This document shows positions 1 to 10,423 of a DNA stretch of 64,000 nt, piece by piece. How positions within the stretch are numbered: the stretch's first letter is position 1; each line of letters begins with the position of its first letter. A program made the translations under genes and the position numbers. The DNA is from Bacteroidales bacterium (GTDB lineage: Bacteria; Bacteroidota; Bacteroidia; Bacteroidales; F082), in assembly GCA_017616735.1 (NCBI GenBank), contig JAFZXP010000047.1, positions 1 through 64,000 on the forward strand. Reading direction: 5' to 3'. The notes under the pieces were generated by a model. That model made no database searches and was not told the DNA's origin. It saw only the letters and a program-made list of their open reading frames with translations.

Positions 1-96
1 GATGTATGGAGTCAAATGACCTGCCTGATTTAATTAAGTGCATATATTTTAGCACTTCTGCATAACCATGTTTATTTCTTTTTTCTTTTGACATAT

Positions 97-134
97 AAAA
101 ACCCCGAAAGTTTTTTGTCCAACTTTCGGGGTTC
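97..134 (-). terminator. Rho-independent terminator of the C10 protease array
   Basis: A perfect 13-bp inverted repeat (100-112 with 121-133, arm AACCCCGAAAGTT) encloses an 8-nt loop. On the minus strand it is followed by a T-rich tract (complement of about 93-100). It sits 34 nt past the stop of the last protease gene. Positions 1-96 hold nothing else I can call beyond a weak 6-bp hairpin near 37-58. Confidence 0.8.
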
Positions 135-167
135 ATGTCACGCGGCTCCTTTTTTTATTCCAGATTG

Positions 168-2714
168 TTATTTCTGAACCGAAACCTTTCGTGTCACCTC
201 ATTGCCGTCGGCAACAACTTTCACCAAATAGATTCCGCTATCCAAGCTTTGGAAGTTGATCGTTACCTCGGAAGCATCAACCGATTTTTCACATACCTTC
301 TGGCCTAATGCATTGTAAACTGTCACTCCGCTGATGTTTTCAGCCTTGACAATCATGGCATCTTTGACCGGGTTTGGATAAATATCTATAGCGTTCTCAA
401 GATTCTCATTGATGCCGTCGGTTGAATAATACATCCTCACATAATAATTATTGCCGTACATTGCCTTAAACGGAGCCGAGTAGCAATCAACACCCTGATA
501 GAATGCGATTACCCGGTACGAGTACCAAGTATCGTTTACCATTGGTTTGTTTTCCTTGTATTCGGTTTTGCTTGGGCCGACCAACTTGACGAGCTCATAA
601 TCGGTATCATCTGTCTTGCGATACACATAGTAACCGGTAAGTGTTGAGATATCCTCAGGGGCCGTCCACTTGATAATTGGCTTGAAGTTATCCTGCAACT
701 CATACCATAAATCAGTGCCAGGATCGCAACCTTCGCCCACATTGGCGCATGCCTCGTTAGACAATTCCGACTCGCCTCCAATGCCAAGATAGCACACCTG
801 ATAGCAGTGTCCACCTATTGCCGGAGCCGCATCAACATACTGAGTTTCAGTTGTGAGAGCAAAAATACGACCGTCACGATAAATGTTATAGCCATATCCT
901 TCCTCGTTGATACCAGTCCATTGAATTACCACATCGTCACCGTCGTTAAACGCAGTCAATTCTGATGGCATTTCTACAGGAGCATCGTTGCCGCAGCCGT
1001 TGTTGGCACCGAAGAAAACTCCATTACCCAACTGGTCGGCCGGGCCTGAATAAGAATACACGCTGTTGTTATTCGAATCTTTAATGGTGAATGTCACATT
1101 TGTATCGTCAACTGCATTCCATGCAAGGCTGCATCTACCGACTGGCATGTCGACATGCACCACCGCCGGAGTTGATGAATTTAAAGTAACCTGTGCTATT
1201 TCTGTCCCAGCTGTACTATACACAGAAATGTAGTTGCCATTCCATCCGTTCACGCCGTTGGCGCTTAACACAAATTTCCAGTCACACGTTGGGCCGAAAC
1301 TGATTTTATCAGACATGACCTGCTTGCCGTTACGGCCTCCGCTTACAGCGTATACCTGATATCCGAAGTTGTCGTAATATGGCACATGATCCGTCCAGCT
1401 CATCTGCTGGCCCGGTGTCACGTTGGCGCTGATTTCCGCCACAACCATATTGTTGCGCATCACGACCATCTTCTCAATATTGGTTAATGCTGTTCCATCG
1501 AGATACGTCGTTGGATTTGTCCAAGAAATTGTGGCATCAAGTGTCAGTTCTGACTCCTTTGTAACACTGATAGCCGTAGGTGCGCTAGGTGTGGCATCGT
1601 AGACCACTTGCGGCACAAAGTTAAACATAGCGTCTGCCGGATTGGTATATGGCGCTTCGTCAATGATATACCATCCGTCGGAGCTGCCTCCCCATCCGAG
1701 GTTGAAATGGAACATGTCGTGGTCGTCGTAGCCGTCACAAATGAAAGCATGGCATCCGTCATCGCAACCACCATAATACATCGGCCAGCCCATGTCGAAC
1801 TGTTCGCGCACCATGCTCTTCCATGTCTCAGTCTCAAAATCATCACGACGAAACTGTATACAAGCGTCGGCGAAGCTAAAATAGGTGTGCATTGCGCCAG
1901 GAATAGGACCTGATGCGCCACCGCTGCCGTCAGGGCCATAACCCATATCGATTGTTACGCCGCAATGGAAGCTTATCAAAGCCACAGCCTCAATCTCTTC
2001 TATCGGGGAGTTCTCATTGATTTTGTTTGCGATATGATCCCAATCGTAATAGGTGTTTTCGAAATCAGCACAAATTTGGCCATAATCCTCATGATAATAG
2101 CAGTGGCTGCCGTTCCCGTGCTCAGGATATTTCCAGAAAGACACCAACTGAGCCATGGATGTGGCAAGACATCCGACATAGGTGTGACCATGCGAGCCAT
2201 TCGGATCTTCAGGACAGAAGTAATTGTATGGATAACTCTGATCCCACTGTGTCTGAACCAGATAATCCACTCCTCTGCCACCGTGACGCGACACCAGTTG
2301 GCCGGTCTTTTGAAGCATGAGCCAGTCGGCGGCGACGTCAGGAGCCGCCGACAAGAGGTTAGTTCTCTCGTTTCTACCCAATCTGATGTTTTCAAGATAA
2401 TCTTCAAGCGCAGGAGGAATATTGTTGACATCGAAACGGCCATTCTCCGAATAGCCGATCACCGGACGGTAAAAGTCATCCGCCGAAATAATTATAAAAC
2501 CAGCATCTCCGACATTGAAAACATAAAAACAGTCAGCATTGCGGTCGGTATATGCTGTATGCGCCAGTGTCAGTTGCAAGCCTCTGTTGGAAGCGGCAAA
2601 ATTCGCCTCCACAAATTTGGTTCCAAGATTCTGAGCTGTTTTAACATCCACCGGATGAGCCATCGCGATATTGAGGCCGAGAGCGATGGTGACAAAAAAC
2701 AATATTTTTTTCAT
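168..2714 (-). CDS. Secreted C10 (streptopain-like) cysteine protease, T9SS cargo, copy A
   Basis: This 848-residue protein has a signal peptide (about residues 1-19) and an N-terminal Spi-type propeptide (about 20-135). The C10 papain-fold catalytic domain follows, with Cys182 in the GCLATSMAQ motif, His322 in CHAFICDGYD and a conserved Trp341 in FNLGWGGSS. Then come beta-sandwich/Fn3-like modules and a C-terminal T9SS type A sorting domain (IYPNPVKD ... GIYLVKV) in about the last 75 residues. The protein should therefore be exported through the Sec and type IX systems and be surface-anchored or released. It is last in a four-gene minus-strand array of paralogues. The catalytic His is preceded by Cys instead of the Gly of the siblings (DGCHAF versus GGHAF), which is unusual. 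The family includes streptopain and interpain; the actual substrate is unknown. Confidence 0.9.
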   Translation of the reverse strand: MKKILFFVTIALGLNIAMAHPVDVKTAQNLGTKFVEANFAASNRGLQLTLAHTAYTDRNADCFYVFNVGDAGFIIISADDFYRPVIGYSENGRFDVNNIPPALEDYLENIRLGRNERTNLLSAAPDVAADWLMLQKTGQLVSRHGGRGVDYLVQTQWDQSYPYNYFCPEDPNGSHGHTYVGCLATSMAQLVSFWKYPEHGNGSHCYYHEDYGQICADFENTYYDWDHIANKINENSPIEEIEAVALISFHCGVTIDMGYGPDGSGGASGPIPGAMHTYFSFADACIQFRRDDFETETWKSMVREQFDMGWPMYYGGCDDGCHAFICDGYDDHDMFHFNLGWGGSSDGWYIIDEAPYTNPADAMFNFVPQVVYDATPSAPTAISVTKESELTLDATISWTNPTTYLDGTALTNIEKMVVMRNNMVVAEISANVTPGQQMSWTDHVPYYDNFGYQVYAVSGGRNGKQVMSDKISFGPTCDWKFVLSANGVNGWNGNYISVYSTAGTEIAQVTLNSSTPAVVHVDMPVGRCSLAWNAVDDTNVTFTIKDSNNNSVYSYSGPADQLGNGVFFGANNGCGNDAPVEMPSELTAFNDGDDVVIQWTGINEEGYGYNIYRDGRIFALTTETQYVDAAPAIGGHCYQVCYLGIGGESELSNEACANVGEGCDPGTDLWYELQDNFKPIIKWTAPEDISTLTGYYVYRKTDDTDYELVKLVGPSKTEYKENKPMVNDTWYSYRVIAFYQGVDCYSAPFKAMYGNNYYVRMYYSTDGINENLENAIDIYPNPVKDAMIVKAENISGVTVYNALGQKVCEKSVDASEVTINFQSLDSGIYLVKVVADGNEVTRKVSVQK

Positions 2715-2803
2715 TTCATAGGTTTATTTAGATGGTTTCAACAATTAAGAGTGAAGTGAGAAACCTCGCACTCCACTCTTAATATCTTTAATTTTGTGCT
2801 CAA

Positions 2804-5380
2804 TTATTTAATAACAGAGACTTTATGTGTCACCTCGTTGCCGTTGGCAATGATACGCACCATATAGATTCCGGTTCCGAAATCACTCATATTGATGACT
2901 GTCTCATTTGCATCGGCTGTCTGTGAGTAAACTTTCTGGCCGAGTGAGTTGTACACTTCAACGCTGCTGAGGTTGTCTGCTTTAACTGTCAGCATATCTT
3001 TGGTCGGGTTAGGATAAATGCCGACATTCTGCACCAGATTCTCCTCCACTCCGTCGGTTGAGTAGTGTATTCTCACATAATACTCATTGCCATAGATTGA
3101 CTTGAACGGTGCTGAGTAGCAATCAATATCCTGATAGTAGGCTATCACTCTGTATGAATACCAAGTGTTATCTGTCAACGGCTTTGTCTCCTTATATTCT
3201 GTCTTGTTGGCACCCACCAGTTTGAGAAGTTCCCAATCGGTATCGTCGGTCTTTCTGTAAACATAGTAACCCGTCAGTCTTGTGAGGTCTTCCGGAGCAG
3301 TCCATCTGATAATCGGTTTGAAGTTGGTTGTCTGAATCTCAAAGCTGAGATCGGCACCCGGATCGCAGCCTTCACCTGCATTGCCACAAGCTTCATTTGA
3401 AAGCTCTGACTCACCGCCATCGCCCAAATAACAAACACTATAGCAATGACCACCTACAGATGGTTCTACGTCAACATATTCTGTTCCGTGAGCAAGAGCG
3501 AAGAGCAAACCGTCACGATAAATGTTGTAGCCATATCCGTCTTTGGCGATGCCTGTCCATGTGAGGACGATATTGTCGCCTTCACTTGTAGCATAGATAT
3601 CGCTTGGAGCTACAGTCGGTGCAGCATTGCCGCAGCCGTTGTTGCCTTCATACAGAGTACCTTCAGGGATATCGTCTGAATTGCCTTCATACTGATAGAC
3701 GATGGCTCCTGTTGAATCCTTAATCTTGAATGTAAGAGACACATTGTCTGAACCGGCTTTCCATGCGAATGACACTTTGCCGATTGTGATTTGCATATTG
3801 AATGATGTAGGATTGTTGCTTGTCATGGTGAATTTATTAATTTCACGGCCTGCACCATCGTATGCAATCAAATAACCGCTCTTCCAGCCTGCCATGTTTG
3901 TGGTTGTACCGATAATTGTCCACTGGCAGGTAGGTCCGAATGATTCTGAAGCGGAAGCATATGCGCCGTTAACACCTTCTTTCACCGCATATACTCTATA
4001 TTCAAATGTGCTATAGCAAGGCACGTCTTCGTCGACATAGCTCATGCTGGCGCCTGGAGTCGGGTTATCAAAAGTGGTGATAACTCTGCCTTCTCTTGTC
4101 ACGACTATCTGATCATATGATGAAACAGTCTGATTTGTCATAGTCTTGGTAGGGTTAGTCCAGGTAAGTGTAGCCTGTTGTGCCACATCGCTGGCCTTAG
4201 TCACTGTCAGATTGGCTGGAGCCTGCAGTGTGTTGATGTAAACATGTGAAGGCACATAGTTGAAGATAGCTGCAGCCTGCGACGCATAATCAATAGCGTC
4301 AACGGCATAGAAGTCATCATCTGAACCGCTCCATCCGAAGTTGAAACTGATAAAGTCATCTTCATCGTAACCGTCGGCTACAAATGCATGACCGCCCTCC
4401 GAACTCTGACCTGAATAATAAACCGGACGACCCAGATCGAATTCAGCCTTCAACATATTGACCCAGTTGGTGAGAGTGAATGAATTTCTGTTCTTTTTCT
4501 GGCAATAGTCATAGTCGAAATAGTTGGCCATGGCGCCAGGAACCAAGTCGGAATATGTGCCGCTGCCGTCCCAGTCGTATGTCATATCAACCGAAACACC
4601 GCAATGATAGAGCAATGTTGCCACTGCATCAATCTGCTCATCTGTGGCGCCGCTCAGTGTTCTAGGCATAAGATCCCAGTGATAAGTAGTTTCACCGAAG
4701 TTGGCATACTGGTAACCATAGTTGTAATATGTCGGACCATATCCGATGCAGTTGTAACCATGGCTTCCCTCACCCTGTACCGGATGATTCCAATATTTCA
4801 TCACCTGACCCATAGCTGTTGCGACACAACCTGCATAGCAGCGTCCGCCCGCACCGGCGTGTCCGCCCTGTGTTGCCGGAGCATAGAGGTTATATGGGCT
4901 GTTCTGGTTCCACTTGGTCTGAACCAATGGTCCGACTTTACCACCTCTTGAGTTGCCAAGTCTGCCGTATTTGGCAAGTGATTCCCACTGACTGGCGATT
5001 TCAGGAGTTGCCTTGATGTTGTTTTCAATGGCATAGCTGATACTGTTTTTGTAAGTCTCAAGCATGTACATGGCACCATTGTACGGGTTGCTGGCATCGA
5101 ACGGGCCATTCTCCGAGTAACCGAGAATAGGACGTACATTGTCTGATGCTGCCACCAACACAAAACCTTCGTTGCCAATGTTAAAAACATAAACGCACGG
5201 CTGACCGTTGTCTGACTTCACTGTATAGTACAACTGAAGATCTGATCTTGTTACCTTCTCAAATTTTGTCTGGACAAACTTCTGTCCCAGAGTTTTAGCT
5301 GTATTGACATCCACCGGATTGGCGAACATTGTTCCGAAACCGAGAACTACAGCTACGATTAACGTTAATAACTTTTTCAT
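2804..5380 (-). CDS. Secreted C10 cysteine protease, T9SS cargo, copy B
   Basis: The 858-residue product has a signal peptide (1-20) and a Spi-type propeptide up to about residue 140. The C10 domain has Cys185 (GCVATAMGQVMKYW), His331 (EGGHAFVADGYD) and Trp350 (FNFGWSGSD). Fn3-like repeats follow, including a segment beginning NNGCGNAAP that is shared with copies A and C, and then a T9SS sorting domain (IYPNPTKDMLTVK ... GIYMVRI). It lies 89 nt upstream of copy A. The middle and C-terminal thirds of A and B are nearly the same sequence, so this looks like recent tandem duplication. The catalytic residues are intact and activity is expected after propeptide removal. Confidence 0.9.
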   Translation of the reverse strand: MKKLLTLIVAVVLGFGTMFANPVDVNTAKTLGQKFVQTKFEKVTRSDLQLYYTVKSDNGQPCVYVFNIGNEGFVLVAASDNVRPILGYSENGPFDASNPYNGAMYMLETYKNSISYAIENNIKATPEIASQWESLAKYGRLGNSRGGKVGPLVQTKWNQNSPYNLYAPATQGGHAGAGGRCYAGCVATAMGQVMKYWNHPVQGEGSHGYNCIGYGPTYYNYGYQYANFGETTYHWDLMPRTLSGATDEQIDAVATLLYHCGVSVDMTYDWDGSGTYSDLVPGAMANYFDYDYCQKKNRNSFTLTNWVNMLKAEFDLGRPVYYSGQSSEGGHAFVADGYDEDDFISFNFGWSGSDDDFYAVDAIDYASQAAAIFNYVPSHVYINTLQAPANLTVTKASDVAQQATLTWTNPTKTMTNQTVSSYDQIVVTREGRVITTFDNPTPGASMSYVDEDVPCYSTFEYRVYAVKEGVNGAYASASESFGPTCQWTIIGTTTNMAGWKSGYLIAYDGAGREINKFTMTSNNPTSFNMQITIGKVSFAWKAGSDNVSLTFKIKDSTGAIVYQYEGNSDDIPEGTLYEGNNGCGNAAPTVAPSDIYATSEGDNIVLTWTGIAKDGYGYNIYRDGLLFALAHGTEYVDVEPSVGGHCYSVCYLGDGGESELSNEACGNAGEGCDPGADLSFEIQTTNFKPIIRWTAPEDLTRLTGYYVYRKTDDTDWELLKLVGANKTEYKETKPLTDNTWYSYRVIAYYQDIDCYSAPFKSIYGNEYYVRIHYSTDGVEENLVQNVGIYPNPTKDMLTVKADNLSSVEVYNSLGQKVYSQTADANETVINMSDFGTGIYMVRIIANGNEVTHKVSVIK

Positions 5381-5426
5381 TTTTGATAAAATTTTAATTG
5401 ATACTAATATTTTCTTCTTAATAATT

Positions 5427-7937
5427 TTACTTTATCACTGACAGTTTTCTGGTAATTTCAACGCCACCGGCTGTAACCTTAACCATATATATGCCGGTAT
5501 CAAATCCTGTCATGTCGATATTAGCCTTGTCGGCATTCATTTCCGCAGACATCACCTTTTGACCAATCAGATTGTAAACATCGACATTTGTGATGTTTGC
5601 CGTCTCGATGGTAAACACACCTGTTGTCGGATTCGGATAAATTCCGACTTCACCAGCAAGCACCTCATCGACATTATCAGTTGAATAATAAATCTTCAAA
5701 TAATAATTGTCGCCATACATTGCTTTGATAGGAGCGGCGTAGCAATCTATTGCCATATAATAAGGTATCACCTTATAATAATACCAATTGTCAGGGGTCA
5801 ATGCGCTATTGTCCTTAAATTCGGTTTTGTTTGGTGAAACAATCTTAACGCGTTCATATTCACCGTCTTCGTTCCTTTTTCTATAAACCAGGTAACCACT
5901 CAAACCCTCGCTCACTTCAGGGGCTTCCCAAGTGATGATAGGTTTGAAGTTAGCTTGCAATTCATACCAGAGGTTGGAACCTGTATCGCAGCCCTCGCCT
6001 GCATTGCCGCATGCTTCGTTCGAAAGCTCCGATTCACCGCCCAGGCCTAAGAAACTCACCGAATAACAGTGTCCGCCTATAGATGGATTCTCGTCAACAA
6101 ATTCGGTATCGTACGACAGTCTTATAAGTTTGCCGTCGCGGTACACATTATATCCGTATCCGTCTTCTCTGACACCCGTCCAGTTCAACACTATGTCAGT
6201 GTCGGTGCCTGTTACATACAAATCAGCCGGAGCCTCGGCCGGAGCTTCATTGCCACAACCATTGTTGTCTGTAAAGAAGACACCTTCCTCCATATTTGTG
6301 TTCGTGCCGTTATAGCTGTACACAGAATTGTTTTCAGAATCTTTAACATTGATTGACATGGTGTAGCTGGTTGAGCCCTCAGCGGCAACCCATGAAAGCT
6401 GAATCTGACCGACAGGCATTGCCACATTGATGGCAGCCGGTGTTGAATTTTCGACCGTCACCTTGTCAACAAGCGAACCGTTAACGTTACGGATAGCTAT
6501 ATAACTGCCTCTCCATCCCATAATATTGTTTGACGTAATGATAAACTTCCACTGGCAAGTCGGACCGATGTTAACCATTTTGACAACCGCCGATTTACCT
6601 ATTTGTCCATTAATCACGGCATACACTCTATAGGTATAAGCATCGAAGCATGGCACAGTGTCGTCGACAAATGACATTGCCGCACCAGGAGTAACATTGT
6701 CTTCGGTGTAAATCACCTCGTTGTTTCTCATAACCACAATTTGATCGATCGATGTCAAATTCTGATTGGTAAGAGTTTTTGACGGGTTGTTCCATGCAAC
6801 TGTTGCCGCAAGCTCGTTGTCGGCTGCCGGAGTTACGCTGAGATTGGTCGGATAGTTTGCCGTGGCACTATAAACCGATGCCGGTACAAAGTTGTAAATA
6901 ACGCTTTGTCCGTCGGTGTAATTATGTCCGTCGATATCAAAGAAGCCGTCGCTGCTGCCGCTCCAGCCCCAGTTGAAATGAACCATTCCGGCATCATCAT
7001 AACCATCGAGCACATAGGCGTGTCCGCCTCCGCGGTGTACCATGGGCCAATTCATATCGATGGCATCATACACAAATTGCAGATATGCCTCTTTGGTGTA
7101 ATCATCACGATTGATATTGACCATAGCATTGGTGTAGCTGAAATACTGCGGTGCTGTCGTGCACAACAACGATGTGACAGCTCCGCTGCTGCTTGGACGA
7201 TAATTCATATCAACCGCCACTCCACAGTGGTATATCAAAGTACCGATTGCTTCAAGCTGCTCGACAGGTGAGCTGGCGCTGATTTGGTCAGGCATATTGT
7301 CCCAATCGTATGTTGTGGCACCGAAGTTGGCTGTCAGCGGGCCATATTGAGGGTTATCCTGAGGTGTATAAGTGTGCGAGCCTGTACCTTGCAGCGGATG
7401 ATTCCAATATTTCATCAGCTGGGCTGCAGCTGTAGCCACACATCCTGCATAGACATGTCCGCCAGGACCGTTGGCATCGACCGGGCAGCAATAATTGTAT
7501 GGATAATTCTGATTCCATTGGGTTGTCAGAAGGAATGAGCCTTCGCGGCCGCCATGGCGTGACATCAGTTTGCCATGTTTGCGAAGCATAGCCCAATCCT
7601 CAACAGCCTCCTGACTTGCCGCGACAACACCGCGAGCCACACGTTCTTGGTCGATATCGGCAAGAAACTCCTGAAGAGCCGGAGCGATATTGTCGGGCTC
7701 GAAAGCACCTTCACGTGAGTAACCTATAATCGGTCGGTAACTGTCATCGGCCGATATGATTACAAAGCCGTTATTGCCAGCGTTGAACACATAATACGAC
7801 GAAGTTGAATAAACCATTTCAACATCAGCGCCTAAAAACTTGGCGCCTAATGAATTGGCCTCTTCAACGCTTACCGGTGAAGCCAGCATCAGTATGCAAC
7901 ACAGCAGTATGCTCAGTGTCAAAAACAATTTTTTCAT
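5427..7937 (-). CDS. Secreted C10 cysteine protease, T9SS cargo, copy C
   Basis: This 836-residue paralogue has a signal peptide (about 1-19) and a propeptide shorter by about 15 residues than in copies A and B. The C10 catalytic residues are Cys166 (AGCVATAAAQLMKYW), His306 (GGGHAYVLDGYD) and Trp325 (FNWGWSGSS). The Fn3-like NNGCGNEAP module and a T9SS sorting domain (IYPNPTTGVFTIE ... GIYMVKV) follow. It is separated by 46 nt from copy B and 18 nt from copy D, so the four genes probably share a transcript. The shorter propeptide could alter zymogen control; that is inference. Confidence 0.9.
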   Translation of the reverse strand: MKKLFLTLSILLCCILMLASPVSVEEANSLGAKFLGADVEMVYSTSSYYVFNAGNNGFVIISADDSYRPIIGYSREGAFEPDNIAPALQEFLADIDQERVARGVVAASQEAVEDWAMLRKHGKLMSRHGGREGSFLLTTQWNQNYPYNYCCPVDANGPGGHVYAGCVATAAAQLMKYWNHPLQGTGSHTYTPQDNPQYGPLTANFGATTYDWDNMPDQISASSPVEQLEAIGTLIYHCGVAVDMNYRPSSSGAVTSLLCTTAPQYFSYTNAMVNINRDDYTKEAYLQFVYDAIDMNWPMVHRGGGHAYVLDGYDDAGMVHFNWGWSGSSDGFFDIDGHNYTDGQSVIYNFVPASVYSATANYPTNLSVTPAADNELAATVAWNNPSKTLTNQNLTSIDQIVVMRNNEVIYTEDNVTPGAAMSFVDDTVPCFDAYTYRVYAVINGQIGKSAVVKMVNIGPTCQWKFIITSNNIMGWRGSYIAIRNVNGSLVDKVTVENSTPAAINVAMPVGQIQLSWVAAEGSTSYTMSINVKDSENNSVYSYNGTNTNMEEGVFFTDNNGCGNEAPAEAPADLYVTGTDTDIVLNWTGVREDGYGYNVYRDGKLIRLSYDTEFVDENPSIGGHCYSVSFLGLGGESELSNEACGNAGEGCDTGSNLWYELQANFKPIITWEAPEVSEGLSGYLVYRKRNEDGEYERVKIVSPNKTEFKDNSALTPDNWYYYKVIPYYMAIDCYAAPIKAMYGDNYYLKIYYSTDNVDEVLAGEVGIYPNPTTGVFTIETANITNVDVYNLIGQKVMSAEMNADKANIDMTGFDTGIYMVKVTAGGVEITRKLSVIK

Positions 7938-7955
7938 AATTCTCTCTATTTTATT

Positions 7956-10250
7956 TTAGTGTGTAATAACAATACGAACCTTGGCATTACCTTCGTGACT
8001 TCTGACATTCACCATGTAAATGCCTGCTTCCAGGCCAGCCGTGTTGATGTTAAGAGCATCGGCTGAACCGTTGTAACGATAAACAACCTGACCCATCGTA
8101 TTGCAGACTGTCACTTCCTCCATACCGACTGCCTCAATGTTGATGGCGGTGTTGGCCGGGTTAGGATAGAGACGCGCGTTTATGGTATTTTCAATGACTG
8201 ACAACACTTCCACGACTACATAGTCGGCATAGTCCGGAGTGACTGCAGGTGTCGATTCGCAAGCGGTGCTGTAAGCTGTCACTTTATAGAAATACATTCC
8301 AGTGACATCGACAGCGTCAAAATATTCTGAAACGTTGTTGCCAATCTTGGCGATTTCTTCATATGTCTCGCCATCGCTGCTTCTGTAAATCTTATAGTTC
8401 GACGGCGTGTAGTCGCAATCCCATGTAAGCAGGGTGCCGTCAGCTCCGCCCTGATAAGCATATACGCCGACGAGGTTTGTCGGAGGTGTGCATTCCGGGC
8501 AATCATTGTTGCCTGAATAGATTGTGCCGCTAAGCTGTGACGAAGATCCTGTAAAGCTGTACACCTGCTGGTTGGCTGAGTTTTTCAAAGTAATAGTCAA
8601 CGAAGATATTACAGTTGAAGGAGCGACCCATTGCAAAGTGAAGTCACCCTCTGGGATGCTCACTTTTTCACTCAATGGTGACGAGCTGGACATCTGTAAC
8701 TCTTTGAAAACAGTGCCATTATCATCGACCACCAGCAGCTTGCCATCGACCCAGCCTTGGAAGTTGGTGGTCTGGCACACGAATTTCCATGTGCATTTTG
8801 GCCCGACTATCACAGCCTGCGAGAACAACTCACCTTCTATGTTGTCATTCACGCCATAGATAGTGTATTCATAAGCGCCGTATTCCGGAACATTGTCGGT
8901 GATTGTCACAAATTCACCAGGAGCAGGATTGTCAAAAGTCTGAATTGTCTCACCGTTGCGGAGCAAAACAATACTCTGGATTGATTCCAGTGCATTGCCT
9001 GACACCGATTCGCTCGGCACCATCCAGCTGACTTCCACTCTCTTTGTCATGGCATCGGCCACTGTAGCTTCCAAAGTTTCGATAGCTGGAACCATAGCAT
9101 TGTAGATATAATCAGGAATAATGCCAAACACAGCTCTCTGATATGTGTTGAAATGACCGTTGCCGGTGTTCAAAGCGTCGATTTGGTAATAATTGTTATA
9201 TGATCCGCTCCATCCGTAGTTAAAATGGAAATAGCGCTGGTTGTTGTATCCGTCGCAGTTGAAAGCGTGACCGCCGTCGGTGTCAGAACCTGAATAAACA
9301 AAAGGAATACCTTTGTCCAACTGTGCGATAAGCATGTCTTCCCACTTTGTTTTTGTATAGTAGTCGCGACTATCCATGTATGCGCTGGCACCGTATCTGA
9401 AATAATCGATAAGCGCCTGAGCAACGTCTTCAGTGTGAGCGCCGCTACCGTCCGGAGCATAGTCCATATCGACAGCTATGCCGCAATGATACATCAAAAG
9501 AGCCACTGCCAGGGCAGCCTCATTGGCCTGCGAGCCAAGCTGGTTGGGCATAACCGACCAATTGTATGTGGTAGCGCCGAAATTTGCCGATAATGCGACG
9601 CCATTGCCCGGATAAGAACTGGTGTTGTATGAATGCTCACCAACGCCGGTTTCCGGCCAGTTCCAGAATTTCATCACCTGACTCATGGCCGTAGCCACAC
9701 AGCCGGCATAACAATGATTGTTTGTCCAATAGCTGCTGCATGCAGGAGCATAGTAATTGTATGGCCAGCCCTGATCCCAAGAAGTCGCCAAAAGAGGCTG
9801 TACAGCCTTTTCCATTCTGGTGTGCATAATGACGCCTTCTTTGCAGAGAAGATCCCATTGCTCGGCAACCTCTTGCTCGGCAACCAGATCATTGTCAATA
9901 GCATACTGTATCTCTCTTCCATAATGGCCCAGGAAATACCGCAAGCCTTCCGGGATATTGTTTTCATCGAAAACACCGCCTTCTGTGTATCCCAAGATAG
10001 GATATGCGCGATCGTCAGCGGCTACGACAACAAAACCATTCTCGTAATTGAAAACATACAGATAAGGCGTGTTATCCTCACTTCGCAAGGTATAAACATG
10101 TTCGACATTTGTTATGTCTTTAGCAGACAAAACATTGGTTTTCAAATATTTAGCACCTAAAATTTTAGCCGTATTAACATCCACGGGAGCCGCAAACATC
10201 TGTCCGGCCAGCAGCACCATAGCTGCGAAAAGCATAAACAATCTCTTCAT
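7956..10250 (-). CDS. Secreted C10 cysteine protease, T9SS cargo, copy D (first of the array)
   Basis: The 764-residue protein is the shortest and most divergent of the four. It has a signal peptide (1-20), a Spi-type propeptide, and a C10 domain with Cys184 (AGCVATAMSQVMKFW), His328 (DGGHAFNCDGYN) and Trp347 (FNYGWSGSY). The Fn3-like part differs from the others: the NNGCGN module is replaced by NNDCPECTPPT followed by a single Fn3-like domain. It ends in a T9SS sorting domain (ARLYPNPANTAINIE ... GIYMVNV). Being promoter-proximal, it is probably the first gene of the operon. I could not find a clean TAnnTTTG box on the minus strand between 10251 and 10389. Confidence 0.9.
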   Translation of the reverse strand: MKRLFMLFAAMVLLAGQMFAAPVDVNTAKILGAKYLKTNVLSAKDITNVEHVYTLRSEDNTPYLYVFNYENGFVVVAADDRAYPILGYTEGGVFDENNIPEGLRYFLGHYGREIQYAIDNDLVAEQEVAEQWDLLCKEGVIMHTRMEKAVQPLLATSWDQGWPYNYYAPACSSYWTNNHCYAGCVATAMSQVMKFWNWPETGVGEHSYNTSSYPGNGVALSANFGATTYNWSVMPNQLGSQANEAALAVALLMYHCGIAVDMDYAPDGSGAHTEDVAQALIDYFRYGASAYMDSRDYYTKTKWEDMLIAQLDKGIPFVYSGSDTDGGHAFNCDGYNNQRYFHFNYGWSGSYNNYYQIDALNTGNGHFNTYQRAVFGIIPDYIYNAMVPAIETLEATVADAMTKRVEVSWMVPSESVSGNALESIQSIVLLRNGETIQTFDNPAPGEFVTITDNVPEYGAYEYTIYGVNDNIEGELFSQAVIVGPKCTWKFVCQTTNFQGWVDGKLLVVDDNGTVFKELQMSSSSPLSEKVSIPEGDFTLQWVAPSTVISSLTITLKNSANQQVYSFTGSSSQLSGTIYSGNNDCPECTPPTNLVGVYAYQGGADGTLLTWDCDYTPSNYKIYRSSDGETYEEIAKIGNNVSEYFDAVDVTGMYFYKVTAYSTACESTPAVTPDYADYVVVEVLSVIENTINARLYPNPANTAINIEAVGMEEVTVCNTMGQVVYRYNGSADALNINTAGLEAGIYMVNVRSHEGNAKVRIVITH

Positions 10251-10389
10251 TTTTCGTTATTTTTTCTTAATTGTTAATAATCCGTTTTAATGTTAAATTT
10301 TCAAATAATTGTAAATTAAGCAGTTAAATAATTAATATTTGAACTTGTAAAAATACAAAAAAAATTCATACGACGCTCATTTTTTTTCG

Positions 10390-10397
10390 TAATTTTG
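10390..10397 (+). promoter_or_regulatory. Bacteroidales -7 promoter box (TAATTTTG)
   Basis: TAATTTTG matches the Bacteroidetes -7 consensus TAnnTTTG and lies 26 nt ahead of the GTG start at 10424. No clear TTTG -33 box is seen. The surrounding 10251-10423 stretch is AT-rich and otherwise empty. Confidence 0.55.
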
Positions 10398-10423
10398 CAC
10401 AACAAAACAGATTACATCAGAAA

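Noticed and set aside
1965..2759. 264-codon plus-strand frame opposite protease copy A
   Set aside because: It is a shadow of the protease gene with no promoter and no recognisable domain.
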